Of a stretch of 64,000 nucleotides of DNA, positions 1 through 11,545 are shown piece after piece. The DNA is from Ceratotherium simum simum. Taxonomy: Eukaryota > Chordata > Mammalia > Perissodactyla > Rhinocerotidae. The stretch spans positions 1,884,386 to 1,948,385 of the forward strand of contig NW_004454225.1 of the NCBI RefSeq assembly GCF_000283155.1, in the 5' to 3' direction. Position numbers and translations under genes: made by a program. Numbering within the stretch: the stretch's first letter is position 1; each line of letters begins with the position of its first letter. The notes beneath the pieces were generated by a model. That model had not been told where the DNA came from and did not search any database. It worked only from the letters and a program-made list of their open reading frames with translations.

Positions 1-569
1 TGAACTCATCTCAGATATATCTCCTCCAACAAATGTTTTCTGATTTTCTGCTTCTCAAAGCTAGGTTAGGTGTTTCTCTTGGCCGCATCACTAAATACCC
101 TGTGCTTATCCATCACAATGTTGTGTTACACTGTTTTCATATTCAAGCATACTCACTGCACTGTTATTTATAGTGTATAAAATGAGAAACAACTTACCTA
201 TCCAACAACAGGGAAATGGTAAAATTATGATTGATTTTAACAGCGGAATCTATGCTATTGTTAAAATAATATTTTAAAAGAATTTTTAAAGACATGGGAT
301 GTTTCTGAAACGAGAAAAAAAGGTGCAAAAGACTATATACTTAGATTCCTGGTTTTAAGAAAAGTAAAATTATTTGTATACACACATGGAAACAAGACCA
401 GAAGATTATAGATGTGAGAGTGCTTATCTATTTGTAGGGGGATTATCAGAGATTTTATTTTTTCTTTTTCTTCCTCTTTTTTTTTTTTTGACTTTCCAGA
501 AAACAAGTGTTACTATAAACAGGAAAAAAGTTACTAAAAATGTAATTGAGAGGAGACAGAGACATGACA

Positions 570-805
570 GTTAAGTGTGATGAGGGATCCTGGAACAGAA
601 AAAGGACGTTAGTGCAAAAACTGGGGAAATCAAATTAAAGTCTGTAGTTAATATATTGTAGCAATGTTAATTTCCTAGTTCTGCTGATTGTACCATGGTT
701 ATATAAGGTGTTAACATTAGGGTGAAGATGGTATAAGAACTCTCCGTATTGTCTTTGCAACTCTTCTGTAAGTCTAAAATTATATCAAAATAAAAAGTAA
801 AAAAT
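570..805 (+). mobile_element. L1M 3' end, plus strand
   Basis: gatgagggatcctggaacag, aaaaaggacgttagtgcaaa, aatcaaattaaagtctgtag, aaggtgttaacattagggtg and atatcaaaataaaaagtaaa are the same 3' terminus family as 48070-48735. Confidence 0.8.
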
Positions 806-824
806 TACAGTTGAGTGTTAATAG

Positions 825-940
825 GATTATAAACTCCTAGAGGATAGAGACTGTCTTGTTCATCATGGCATACCTTGGGCTGTATCAGGCATATGGTAGA
901 TGCTTATTAAATATTTACTAAATAAATGGATTAAGGTGAA
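825..940 (+). mobile_element. L2 3' terminal fragment, plus strand
   Basis: aactcctagaggatagagac, gtatcaggcatatggtagat, gcttattaaatatttactaa match the L2 end (ctccttgagggcaggga ... aataaatatttgttga). Confidence 0.7.
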
Positions 941-1029
941 ATTGTATATTTTCTCAGTTTCTGCCAGCCCAATTATTTTGACTCAGGCTTCAGCCTCTTA
1001 AGGTGATATTGAATTTCTAGTGTGTCATC

Positions 1030-1300
1030 ATCCATTCATACACTAAATATTTCTTGAATATTTATCATGTAGTATATAATGTGCTAAGCCCTAGATGTGC
1101 TCAAAGATAGTCCCATGGCCCTTGTGAGGCAACAGAGGAGATAAGACATATACAGATATTTATAGCAAGGGTGACTGTGATAAGTACTATAAGAGAAGTA
1201 CCAAACAAAACATTATGGAAGTGTGGAGAGATGATGGAGGGCATATCTGTTTGGGAGACTAAAGAATGCTTATTGAAGGAATGCTTATTCGAGGAAGTGA
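1030..1300 (-). mobile_element. L2 3' end, minus strand
   Basis: ccattcatacactaaatatt, gtgctaagccctagatgtgc, gataagtactataagagaag are L2 complement. It faces the 825-940 L2 tail end to end. Confidence 0.65.
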
Positions 1301-2330
1301 AATTTTGAATTTATGGTGGTAAAATTCTACCACCATTTTCAAGAAGAAAGGTGAATACCTTGATACTTAAAATGCAGCCTTTGATCAAGATATTTGGTAA
1401 GAGGAGACTCTTTCATTGACCTGAGCCATTCAGAGAGAACTAGCCCTTCCCTTTCTACTTGTTCTGGAAGGCAAGGATAAGGAGAGGAAGGGAGTGGAAA
1501 GGAGAGGTGGCAGAAACCGAAAGAAGTGGAATGTTTCCACAGGACTCCGTTACGTCTTTATGTTTATTTTAGAAGGATGAAATGTTGTGGACTATAGATT
1601 TCTAGACATGACTCTCTATCGTGTAGTTCTGGTGGTTATTATAACTAATATTGGTGGGATATTGTGTAGTGTTCATATTTATAGATGTGTGAAACACTTA
1701 CTGTATATGGTGTGTTCATCCACTCATTCCACAGATATTTATTGAGTAGTTTACAAAGGAATATGATCTGATTCAATTCCCGTTGCAGGCTCCCTGTGGG
1801 AGAGGAGTCTAGGATTATCATCATTCTCAATCCACAGGTGATCAGGTTGCAGCTCAGAGAAGTTAAGTAAGTGAATAGTTGAGCACGACACAGCTACCCT
1901 GTGGTAATTTCCAGAACCCGTGTCTTCCTCCTCCAAATTAAGTGCCCTTCACAGTCTGCTCAGACATTTTGCTAAACATGTATGTTTTTGAGAGCTAAAT
2001 CAAATACTAAACAGTTTCAATTCCTGACCTTATTGAACCCAGTCAAGAGGTTAGACCAAGGAAATAATCCATTTCCAGCAGGAAGCTAGGCCTCTCCTTT
2101 TTCCAGCGGGAAGCTGGGCCACTCCTTTCATACACTTATACACTAGAGACTTTCTGCTTCTATTCTGTTAAGAAAGTAACAGTCTGCTGACCTTTACCCC
2201 ACATACTTTTTCTTAGAATAACCATTAGAAATTTTCATTTTTGAATCATAGATACTGTGATTCAGTATTTGGCATTTGCTGGGCTACAAGAGGTCTTCAT
2301 TGCTTTTACTTTGTGTAATGGGAATTGAAC
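1301..2330. other. Mostly unassigned, weak MIR/L2 at 1705-1940
   Basis: Text at 1705-1940 (cactcattccacagatattt, ggttgcagctcagagaagtt) resembles MIR or L2 complement. The rest of the kilobase has no recognisable feature except a 20-base direct repeat-like pair ttccagc-ggaagct near 2073 and 2101. Confidence 0.4.
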
Positions 2331-2339
2331 ACAGATAAC

Positions 2340-3090
2340 TAAAAAATATATATTTTTATTATACAAGTAATAAATATTTATTGTAGACAGATTCAGAAAA
2401 TACACATTGCCTGTGATCACTGTAATTTCACTACACTGAGATAACAACTGTTAACATTTTGGTGATGATCTTTCATGTATATATATTTATATATTATATA
2501 TAAATTTTTTTCACAAAAGTGAGCGATACAATATGTATTGCATTGAGATCTACTTTATCGACTCAATATATAATGTGAACACCTTTCCATGTCAATAAAT
2601 AGACTTCATTTTTAATGGCTGCGCTGTATTAATATGGGTATGTAATAATTTCCCATACTGATTCTAGCTTATTTCCAATTTTTTATTATTATCGACAGCA
2701 TTGTAATGAATAAGTTTGTACATCTATCTTTGCACACATCCAAAGTTAATTAGCTAAATTTCTATAAGAAGAATTGCTGGGTCATAGGGTTTATGTGTAT
2801 TTTTTAACGCTTTAAAAGTACACTTTGGGGGCCAGCCCTGTGGCGCAAGTGGTTGAGTGCGCGCGCTCCACTGCCGCAGCCCAGTGTTCACCAGTTCAGA
2901 TCCCTGGCGCGCACTGACCCACGGCTTGTCAAGCCATGCAGTGGTGGTGTTCCATATAAAGTGGAGGAAGATGGGCATGGATGCTAGCCCAGGGCGAGTC
3001 TTCCTCAGCAAAAAGAGGAGGATTGGCAGATGTTAGCTCAGGGCTGATCTTCCTCACACACACAAAAAAAATACACTTTGTCAAGCTAAA
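2340..3090 (-). mobile_element. Old L1, minus strand, split by an ERE
   Basis: aacacctttccatgtcaata, atggctgcgctgtattaata, attgctgggtcatagggttt are L1 3' complement. The ERE at 2828 interrupts it. Confidence 0.65.
2828..3071 (+). mobile_element. ERE SINE, long-tail (ERE2-like) type
   Basis: The tRNA-like head (gccagccctgtggcgcaagt, then cagttcagatcc as a degraded B box) is followed by the tail typical of this ERE type (aagtggaggaagatgggc, ggattggcagatgttagctc, gggctgatcttcctcaca) and an A-rich end. Target-site duplication tacactttg lies at 2819-2827 and 3072-3080. It sits inside an old minus-strand L1. B-box changes suggest an older copy. Confidence 0.95.
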
Positions 3091-3274
3091 GGTAAGTTTA
3101 GATATTAAGTGGAAACTTCTCTCACAAAGTGTCCATACTGCCTTACTACTTGAAGACTTTTCGTTAAAGTACTTTTCCATTCTCTTAATAAAATTATTTA
3201 TGATTAATCACTGATTAATTGCTATTGAAAATCAATGTGTGTGTTTTCTTTAATGAAAAATTTATTAAAGAATT

Positions 3275-3358
3275 AGAGGCTCTGGTATGCTTCTAGGGGC
3301 TTTTTACAAAGCTCCCCAGGTGGTTCTGACTAGCAGAAAGGGGTGGGAACCACTGCTT
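3275..3358 (-). mobile_element. MER5-like hAT fragment
   Basis: ggggctttttacaaagctcc, ccaggtggttctgactagca and ggtgggaaccactgc form the half of a short hAT element ending in GAACCACTG. Confidence 0.7.
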
Positions 3359-3529
3359 TGCACCAGCGCTTCTGTTCTTTTCCCACAGAGTGAACTTGAC
3401 AATCTTCACATTGTTAAGCAAGCCACATTAGTCTGCCACCACACCAAAATTCCTTTGAAGTCTCCTGTTTTAACTGAGAAATTCTTATAGAATTTGTATT
3501 CTATTCCATAACATTTTGTTTTAAAAAGA

Positions 3530-3845
3530 ATTTTTATGGTTTTATTATTTAATCCCAAATCTAAATGAATTTTTTATTTTATTTTCTTATATGATATGAA
3601 GGAGGGGATCTACTATGATTTTTTTCCAAATGGATAACCAACTGTCCCCATGGCTATTATTAAATGATTTATCCTTTCTCCACTGATCTGAAATGGCACT
3701 TTAATTATACACCAAATTCCAGTGTACATATACATAGGTCTGTTTCTAGGTTCTGTTCAGTTAAATATTCCTGTGTGAGGACTATGCTGTTTTAATAACT
3801 GTGGCTTTGAAGCATTTTTGTTAGGCAGTTATCTAATCTTATAAT
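3530..3845 (-). mobile_element. L1 ORF2 3' fragment, minus strand
   Basis: ccaaatggataaccaactgt, ctttctccactgatctgaaa, gactatgctgttttaataac and tgtggctttgaagcattttt are L1 complement. Confidence 0.8.
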
Positions 3846-3859
3846 AATACACAGTGACC

Positions 3860-4510
3860 CTGAAGATCATCACATCTGTACCCCAGCTGCCAGCCTCATT
3901 TCTTGGCACTCACCTGTGATCCCCTCCTTCCAAATCTGGTCGAATCCAACTCTCGCAGTTCCCCAGGTGTTCCTTTCTTTATCAGACGGTCACACCTTTG
4001 TGCAAGTCATTCCCTTTGCCCACCCACTTCTCCTAAAGTGGTTAATTTGTCCTTCAGGATGCAGCGTAGGTTCATCTGTTCTTTGAAGCTCTCCCAGATT
4101 CCCCCTTGGCCGCAAAAAACTTTCCTCCTTTATGCCTTCATCGTGCTTTGTGCATAACTTTCTCGTAGTATTTCATCTTTTGTCTCAGTATCCAAAGCTC
4201 CTAGCACAGTGTTATTCGTTATACTCAGTTTTAGAAAATAAAAGAGGAATTCTTCTAAGTATCCTGAGTACACAGTGCTCCTTCAAATGCCTGCATTTTT
4301 TGCAAATACTGTTTCCTCGGACTGCATTGCCTAGCAATTCCCTGCTTAAACTTTCAGGCTCTGCTCAGGGGTCACCTCTGGAGGAGACTCTTTGCCCTTT
4401 CTCCTCATCAGAGTTCTCTGCTTACTTCCTGTGCCTTATGCGTGCCCCTCTTGTAACATTTTTCATAGTGCTCTATAGGATAGTACACATCTGGAAGTAC
4501 AGGGCTATTC
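3860..4510 (+). mobile_element. L2 3' part, plus strand
   Basis: Two adjacent parts: cacacctttgtgcaagtcat with ttcctttatgccttcatcgt-like text, and atttttgcaaatactgtttc with ggggtcacctctggaggaga then ctctttgccctttctcctca. Both are L2 plus-strand text near the 3' end. A 134-residue frame (4132-4536) crosses it without coding meaning. Confidence 0.72.
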
Positions 4511-4524
4511 GGTGGCTTGACTTC

Positions 4525-4745
4525 AGAATTAAATAGCTGAACCTGACTTTACCATTTTCCAGCTTTGTAACCTGCTACTAATTATTTAACCTTTATAAGC
4601 CTCAGTTTCCTGAGGTGCAAGATGGGGATAATCACAGTTCCTTTCCTATGGGGTTGTTGTAGGACTAAATGAGACAATACCTCTTAAATGCTTAGCCCTG
4701 CATCCAGAACATCGATGGCCCTGAATAAATACTGCTTTTTATTAT
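4525..4745 (+). mobile_element. MIR SINE, plus strand
   Basis: gtaacctgctactaattatt, agcctcagtttcctgaggtg, aagatggggataatcacagt, tcctatggggttgttgtagg and ggccctgaataaatactgct are a near full MIR. Confidence 0.88.
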
Positions 4746-5195
4746 ATCTGTCTCTACTAGACTTTGTATAAGACTTTCTCTTATTTATCTCTGAAACCCA
4801 ATACTTAGCCCAGAGCCTGGCAGGGAGTAGGCTGATGAATAAATTACCAGCTATCCTCAAAACTTGCCCCTCCTTGTTTCACTTTTCTCGGTGGTGCCAT
4901 CGTTTTTAGAGTCATCTTTAACTTTACTTCTCATTAAAAACAAAAAATGTGTTGAGTGTTTATCATGAGCCAGGTAGTGTGCAAGGCCCTGGGTAAAAAA
5001 GACAAAGATATAGTATCTATTCATTGGAGCTTACAGTATAGCAGGCGAAGTAGTTAAAAAATAAAATTAAAATGCTAGAATCTGTATGCTCATTATACTG
5101 TTTATTTTTGTTTATGTTTATAAATTTTCAAAGTAACTTTTTAGTTAAATAAATGAATAAGTAATTATAGAATGTTATGTAAAATGCTGTGAAGG
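4746..5195. other. L2-like terminal fragments and AT-rich spacer
   Basis: 4790-4845 (cttagcccagagcctggcag) is a plus-strand L2 tail and 4945-5040 (tgagccaggtagtgtgcaag) an L2 complement tail. The rest is AT-rich with no feature. Confidence 0.55.
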
Positions 5196-5584
5196 AAATG
5201 AATAAGGGCTATGTTAGAAACTTGCAGGGAGGACCATCACAGATTAAGTGGGGAGTTTACGGAGACTGGAGATTAAGAAAGAGGCAGCCAGAGGAGAGGG
5301 TTCCTGACAGAGGGGCTAGCATGTTCCATGCCATAGGAGAGCAAGTCTGAGCATAGTCAGGAAACTGAAAAGTCACTGTGGCTGTATTAGAGTGAGGAAG
5401 AATGGAGAGAGATGATGTTAGAGAGCAGATAAGCAGAGTCCGTATCACTTACGATCTTGAAGACTGAGAGGAGTTCAGATTTTATTCCTGTTAAGGTGTG
5501 ATGCTGTTGAAGACTTATAGGCAGGGAATAAGCTGATCTAATTTACTGTTTTTTTTAAGTGTGTATCAAAAAGATTGGAGGGAG

Positions 5585-5829
5585 GGGCCAGCCTGGTGGT
5601 GCAGGCGGTTAAGTGCACGCGCTCTGCTGCGGCGGCCCGGGGTTCGCTGGTTCAGATCCCGGGTGCGCACCAATGCACCGCTTGTCGAACCATGCTGTGG
5701 CGGCATCCCATATAAAGTAGAGGAAGATGGGCGTGGATGTTAGTCCAGGGCCAGTCTTCCTCAGCAAAGAAAAGAGGAGGATTGGCAGCTGTTAGCTCAG
5801 GGCCGATCTTCCTCACCAAAAAAAAAAAA
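5585..5829 (+). mobile_element. ERE SINE, ERE2-like type
   Basis: Head and tail are complete, with a 12-base A run. The extra ggttcgctggttc segment before gatcccggg marks the ERE2-like head. Target-site duplication attggagggag at 5574-5584 and 5830-5840 is exact. The insertion splits a minus-strand L2, whose sequence resumes after the second repeat. Confidence 0.96.
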
Positions 5830-7147
5830 ATTGGAGGGAGACAGGATGGGAGCAGAGAGGCCAGTTGGGAAGCTATTGCAGTAGTTTAGGGAAGAGATGA
5901 TAATAGCAAGAGAGATGGAGAAAAATGAACACATTTGAGATACATTTTGGAGATAGACTCAGTGGAACTTGCTGGTGGATTGGAAATAGGAGAGGAGGGA
6001 GAGATAGGAATCAAGATTTATGGTTTGAGAGCTGTATATTTTGTTACTTACTGAGATTTACTAAAGCAAGAATGTTTTGGGAGGAATGTCAAGAGTTAAA
6101 CTTTGATTATATTAAGTTTGAGATGCTTTGAGACATCGAAGTGGAAATGTCAAGTAAGTAATTGAATATGGGAGAACCAGAGTGAGGTGCCACAGAAGCC
6201 CTGTATCCCCAGCCAGTGCCTAGAACAGTGCCTGGCCAGGGCTAATGTTCAGTGATATTGGTTGAACGAAATCAAGAGATTATTTCAAGAAGAAGGGAAT
6301 GAGTAACAGAATTTAGTGTTGCTAAGAGGCCCAGTAAGATGAGGGCATACACTTCATTAGATTGGCAGGATGGATATTGCTGGTGATGGAGGCAGAAGCC
6401 ATGTTGTAATGGATTGAACAGAGCATGCATGGGAGGTGAGAAAGTGCAGATAGCTTTTTTTTTTTTTTTACCACTTGAACAAAGTTGAGTTGTGAAGGGA
6501 GTAGAGAAATGGAGTAGTACCTGAAGGAGGATATAGAGTCAAAGAAGAATTTTTGTTTGTTTTTTAAGAGGGGACGTGCTAGAGGTTGAACGTATACAGA
6601 TGGGAATGATCCAGGAAAGGGTGGGTATTGGTTGGTGGAGGAAAAAGAGGAGATGATTATAAGATTGGAGTTTATGAGTAGAGAAGAAGGGATGGGATCA
6701 GAAGCATAAGTGGAGGGATTGTTTTTCAAAAGGAGGAGAAGGGTCACTTCTGTTGAAATGGGAAAGAAGGGAAAATGGGTGCAGATTCAGGTAGGTTTAT
6801 ACAACTGGTCATGCGAAGATGACAGATTTCTAGTTTTAGTTTTAGGCTTTCTAGTTGTCAAAGAAGAATCGAAGACATTAGCTAAAAGGGGTGGGAGGGT
6901 TGTAGAGGAGGGAAAAATGGGTAAAATGGGTAAGAAAGAGCCTTCTTGGAGAGGGGAAGAATTAGAAAGCCAGTTTACTAGGGAAATCTAGTAGGACTGC
7001 CAGTTAAGATTGAGTGCCCATTTAGTGACCTTGAATTTATGGTGAAAAGAATCTGTGTAGTTGAATGCTTTTTCACCAATATTCTTAATATGAAGAAGGC
7101 AGTTTCTTGAGTTCTGGGATTATGGAGTTTGAAAGAAAGAGACCTTG

Positions 7148-7350
7148 GGCCAGCCCCGTGGCTTGGCGGTTAAATGTGCGCACTCCACTGCTGGCGGCCC
7201 AGGTTCGGATCCCGGGCGCGCACTGACACACCACTTCTCCAGCCATGCTGAGGCCGTGTCCCACGTACAGCAACTAGAAGGATGTGAAACTATGATGTAC
7301 AGCTATCTACTGGGGCTTTGGGGGAAAAAATAAATAAATAAAAAATAAAA
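7148..7350 (+). mobile_element. ERE1-type SINE with exact 17-base TSD
   Basis: The head (ccagccccgtggcttggcgg) has a B box (aggttcggatccc), then the short-type tail (cagcaactagaaggatgtg, tctactggggctttggggg) and (AAATA)n. Target-site duplication gaaagaaagagaccttg at 7131-7147 and 7351-7367 is perfect over 17 bases, so the insertion is fairly young. It is inserted in a minus-strand L2. Confidence 0.97.
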
Positions 7351-7730
7351 GAAAGAAAGAGACCTTGAAGAGAGTTGAGGGTTCTTCCAAGAGAGTGATT
7401 ATAATTGTTGACTATGAAATCTAAGCTAGATAAGGAGAAAAACGAAGTCAGAAGTGGGAAGATGGAATCAAGGGATTGAAGGTCTCATGGCAATTGAAAA
7501 GTTGTTTTCATGGGGTCCCTGAGCAAGTGAACTAGAAGGATCAAACAGTGGATTGAGTTTGGTGTGACCGTGGGAGGGTGTGGCTGAGGCAGAGTCAAAG
7601 AAAAGGCCATTGGAGCTGAGCAGCTTATAGAACTGAGAGGCCGGGGTGTTTGGCTGTGTTACCCTTTTGGATGTTGAAGTCATGTTGAGCGTGATGACTA
7701 ATTGTGCTGGAGAGCCAGATTTAACACTGA

Positions 7731-8095
7731 GCCAGATGCGCTAAAGTATCAGATAACGGTAAATATTCTGCAAAGAATTAAAATTGGGTTCTGGGATAGA
7801 AAGAGGATAGACAGCTTCTTCAGACTGGGTGCCAGGGAAAGCCTCTCTGAGGAGGTGACATTTATGGTCATATCTGAATGATAAGGTGATGAGTGGAGAA
7901 AATAATCCAGGCAGAGGGAACGGCTAGTACAAAGGCTCTAAACTGAATACAAACCCCTCACCTTTGAGAAACAGAAAGGAGGCCGGTAAAGCTGGAGTTT
8001 TTTGGACCAAGAAAGGGTGAAATGAAATGAGGTTGGAGTGCAGTAGGAGCCAGATGATGAATGGTTTTGAAAGTCATGGTCAGGATCTTAAGTGC
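7731..8095 (-). mobile_element. L2 3' fragment, minus strand
   Basis: Reads as the complement of L2 near its 3' end: gccagggaaagcctctctga, ggaggtgacatttatgg, ccaggcagagggaacggcta and gatgaatggttttgaaagtc are all typical. It abuts the longer L2 in the same orientation, but repeats part of the same consensus interval, so it may be a separate insertion. Confidence 0.7.
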
Positions 8096-8099
8096 CGTG

Positions 8100-8475
8100 A
8101 TGTGGCAGCCAGCCTCCAAGATGGCCCTGATGATCCTCACCTCCTGGTATTCATGCCTTTGTTTCATCCTCTCTCATGGTGGATAGGGCCGACCTGTGTA
8201 ACCAATGGGATATTGAAGCAATGATGGTGTGTGACTTCCGGTGCTAAGTCATAAAAGACATTGCAGCTTCTGCCTTGCTCTCTTAGACCACTCACTCTGA
8301 GGGAAGGCACCCTGCCGTATTGTGAGGACACTTAAGTAGCCTGTGGAAAGGTTCACATGGAGAGGAACCGAGGCCTCCAGCTGACATCCACCATGTGAGG
8401 GAGCCAGTGTGGAAGGAGATTTTCCAGGCCTAGACAAACTTTCATAGGACTGCAGCCCCTCACACGTACTTCATT
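8100..8475 (+). mobile_element. MLT1-type (ERVL-MaLR) LTR fragment
   Basis: Typical MLT1 LTR sentences are visible: ctccaagatggccctgatga, gacctgtgtaaccaatggg, gtgtgacttccggtgctaag, cataaaagacattgcagctt and aaccgaggcctccagctgac. The 3' part with the polyadenylation signal is missing. It is an old, non-coding LTR remnant. Confidence 0.75.
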
Positions 8476-8509
8476 CGTAAGTAGTCTGGTGTGTATCTCT
8501 AAAACGTAA

Positions 8510-9545
8510 GGACTCTTTAAAAAAAATAAGCGTAATACAATTGTCACATCTAAAAAATTAATAATTCCTTAACATCACATCAAAAAATCAGTATTCAAAT
8601 TTCCCCTGATTTTGTAAAATTTGTTTGTTTGCATTAGGATCCAAACAAGGACCAACATACCATTTGGTTAATATATTTCCTAAGTCTCTTTTTATCTATA
8701 GGGTCCCCTCTATTCTTCCCCTCAATTTATCTTAAAAATAAACTTAGTCATCTGTCCTTTAGTTTTTCTCCTTCTGGATTTTGCTAATTGCATCCTCGTG
8801 GTGTGTTTAACATGTTTCTCTATCTTGTATTTAATGTAAACAGTTCTATCTAGAGGCTTGATCTAGTTCAGGTTCTTTTTGTTTGGCAAGAATACTTTAT
8901 AGAAGGTGGTGTTTACTTCCGTTAGAAGGCACTTAATAAGCAGTTGTCTCATCTTAACCATGTTGTTAACAGGTATTGAAGAGCAAGGCCTGGCTATGTT
9001 AATTCATATTGCAAAATCGTGATATTCTAGTTCTGTCATTTGTCTTCATTAATTAGCTAGAGAGACTTTCCCATATCAACTCTGGTTAATCTGAGGAGAC
9101 TTCATTCAGGAAAGGCAGGTTAAATGCTTGATTCTTTCCCTTTACTTATCAGTTTTCAAAATAATAAGTTGGTTCCCTAGCATCATCCAGAGGAGACCAA
9201 TGAGTTTTTTTTTTTAAATATCATTATGAACTGATGGATTTTTAACATATTTGATACATGTGAACCCATTGCAGTGATTATTTTTATTGATGCTTCAGAT
9301 TGTCCCACTCTTGACTAGTGGGGGGAACTTCTTCAAGTTGACTTCTGAAGACTTTTTATAGCATCCTTGCTTTTTATTATGGTAAGACGTCTAGGCTTAT
9401 GTTGTACATTTTCTGCCCAGTCCTGAATCATCCATTTCTTCGAGGAGCTCTTGTTCCTTTCAGTGGTAAAGGCTGTATGTGAATTTGGGGTGCTTGGTTG
9501 TATAGAGAAGACTTTTTAGTAGATGCTTATCAGAATCTATGTAGA
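8510..9545 (-). mobile_element. Old L1M-like segment, minus strand
   Basis: A T-rich plus strand with sentences shared by many mammalian loci (tttcctaagtctctttttatc, ggattttgctaattgcatcc, ggcttgatctagttcagg, gatgcttcagattgtcccac) is assigned to an old L1M 3' region. Family and ends are uncertain. An ERE inserts at its right edge. Confidence 0.55.
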
Positions 9546-9566
9546 GTTCAAAAAAGGTCTTCTTTC

Positions 9567-9812
9567 TTTTTTTGGCGGGGGTGGGGGGTGGGCAGCAGGA
9601 CTAGCCCTGAGCTAACATCTGATGCCAATCCTCCCCTTTTTTCTTGAGGAAGACTGGCCCTGGGCTAACATCTGTGCCCATCTTCCTCTGCTTTATATGG
9701 GATACCGCTATAGCATGGCTTGACAAGCGGTGCGTCGGTGCGAGCCCGGGATCCAAACCTGGGCTGCCAGCAGCGGGGCGCATGCACTTAACCACTACGC
9801 CACTGGGCAGCC
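9567..9812 (-). mobile_element. ERE SINE, hybrid type (ERE1-like head, ERE2-like tail)
   Basis: Read on the minus strand the head lacks the extra ggttcgccggttc segment (gctgctggcagcccaggttt), as in ERE1, but the tail is the ERE2-like one (gaggaagatgggcacagatg). The poly-T stretch at the left is the A tail. Target-site duplication tcaaaaaaggtcttctttc at 9548-9566 and 9813-9831 is exact over 19 bases. Confidence 0.95.
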
Positions 9813-10039
9813 TCAAAAAAGGTCTTCTTTCACTTTGAGTTCAAATGGATAGAAATCCTATTCTTCTTAATCTAAGAAATATGGAGTGTTTTTTGTTCAT
9901 TTGTTTGCAGGGAAATAGGAAAATGAAGCCTATGGATAGAAAAAAAATAAATGAAGTTTTAACTTCCGTTTTAAATTGTGTGTCCTCTATCTGCCCTACT
10001 TTGTTCATTATATCCAGTGAAGAGAAATGCTAATAAGTC

Positions 10040-10470
10040 TTTCATATTTCTGGCTACATAAAAACCAGGCAGTGTTTAAAGATTATCATTATAGCATTTG
10101 GTTGATATATTTCTCAAGTCTCTTTTTATCTCTAGATTCCCCCTCCCTGTGGGTTCCTCTCCCAAAGACACATGTCTTCTTTTTGGCATTTTTAGGATGG
10201 TTAGAGTATTTTATTTGGAAAATTTTTGCTTTGTCGCAGTGCCCTCAGCTTATGCTACCTCACTAGTGAGAAATCTTAGTTTTTGTGACAAACATAAGGA
10301 AGCTGTGTTTCTGGATATTTTGACCACTAAAACTCACTTTACTGTATATAGAGAGGGAAATATACAATTTGAATGACTGTATATTTAAATTATAAATCAA
10401 GTTAGAGGGAGAATATTGTCCCCTTATGAGAAGACTCTAGAATGTAGTTTTTTTCAATGTTTAACAACTT
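10040..10470 (-). mobile_element. Old L1M-like segment, related to the one at 8.5 kb
   Basis: It repeats a sentence of the preceding element (gatatatttctcaagtctct, tttatctctagattccccct), showing that a second part or copy of the same old repeat lies 1.4 kb away. The frames of 79 and 92 residues here have no support as genes. Confidence 0.5.
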
Positions 10471-10534
10471 GATCCTTCCCCCTTTCTCAGTATTCAGGAT
10501 CTAGTTCAGTGGTTTTGTATATGATGTATTAAGC

Positions 10535-11035
10535 TTTTCATTCACTCATTTATTCATTCAACAAATGCTTATTGACCACCTATTCTACACGAGGCGTGGA
10601 CCTAGGAACTGTGGATAAAGAAGTAAGCAAAACATATGGTGACCATCACTGAACTTTTTATCTAGTGGGAGAAAGACAATCAAGCAGTCACATTACTACA
10701 TATGTAATACCAAACCCGAGAAGTGCCTTTTAGGAAAAATACAGGGAGCTGTAAGAGTGATTGACTAGGGGATCTGACAGTCTGGGAGGCAAGGGAAGGC
10801 CTCTCTGAGAAAGTAACATTAAAGCAAAGATTGGAAGGAAAAGTAGGAGTTGGCTAGATGATCGTTTGGAGCAAGAGCCTTCAGGACTAACGTGTGAAGG
10901 TGCTGAGAGAGGAGAGAGCTTGAAGCCTTGGAGGCACTGAGGAAAGCTGTTTGCTGGAGACAGAACGGGAAGGCAGGGGATGGGAGAAAGCCAGAGATGT
11001 AGGTGGCCGGGTCTTGTAGGGCACTGTTGGCCTCG
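10535..11035 (-). mobile_element. L2 3' end, minus strand
   Basis: Starts with the complement of the L2 terminal repeat (cattcactcatttattcatt, caacaaatgcttattgacca) and continues through the complement of the last 450 bases (ggaaggcctctctgagaaag, ggagttggctagatg). Only remnants of coding frame remain. Confidence 0.8.
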
Positions 11036-11354
11036 GTCTCCCTTAGAGATCTGGAAGTACAGCCACTTAACCATTGCTAACCCAGACTATAAGGACCAGG
11101 CTTCCACGTAACACCTCCCAGGACCCCTTGGTTCTTCTCCTGGGAGAATGCTGGGAACTTTTTGTCTGAGTTGAGCTTCTTTCCCCCTACTTCTTGAGGG
11201 TCCTTTCTTAATAAAGGAATAGTTTAAAAATTATTCTTGCTTACTTTGTACCTAAGAGTGAAAGAGATTTTTATTATAAACAGAATTATTTTTGGCTAAT
11301 CTTCAGAAACCTTTACTCCAAGGATGTACCCATATGCAATTGTACCTTGAAAAG

Positions 11355-11545
11355 CTTTTCGTGTCTCATCTGATTCTCACAGCAACCACCTAAGGTAGAT
11401 ATTTATTACTTTCCTGATAATGTAGAGAAGAGTATTGAAGCTCTGAAAAATTAGATAATTCCTCCAGGTCAACTAATAGTGAAACAATAACTGGACACTA
11501 AGTCTTCTAACTACAAAACGAGTGGCCTCTGTGTTCTGTTCCCCC
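11355..11545 (-). mobile_element. MIR fragment, minus strand
   Basis: ctgattctcacagcaaccac, taaggtagatatttattact and caggtcaactaatagtgaaa are MIR complement with a long, diverged core. Confidence 0.65.

Larger units (their letters stand above)
5200..7730 (-). mobile_element. Long LINE-2 (L2) copy, minus strand
   Basis: Purine-rich plus-strand sequence is the complement of L2 ORF2. A minus frame at 6322-6747 keeps a decayed reverse-transcriptase stretch, SFRYYSISLLPS, corresponding to the conserved YRPISLLP motif of CR1/L2 enzymes, preceded by SDPIPSSLL. Two EREs (5585, 7148) interrupt it, as does a short insert near 6185-6270. About 2.1 kb of L2 remains, which is long for this family. Frames are broken, so no protein is made. 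Edges are approximate. Confidence 0.8.

Noticed and set aside
2828..3071. tRNA genes at the B-box motifs
   Set aside because: GGTTCGGATCC boxes occur only within ERE heads; no cloverleaf with an intact acceptor stem or CCA-side pairing was seen outside SINEs.
4132..4536. 134-residue plus-strand frame
   Set aside because: It spans plus-strand L2 and the start of a MIR; Cys/Leu/Ser-rich text is typical of L2 debris.
6322..6747. 141-residue minus-strand frame as a gene
   Set aside because: It is decayed L2 reverse-transcriptase sequence inside a longer L2 copy, with no intact domain or splice sites.
9601..9838. CRISPR-like regularly spaced repeats
   Set aside because: Recurring similar blocks in the window are dispersed SINEs with irregular spacing and target duplications, not an array.
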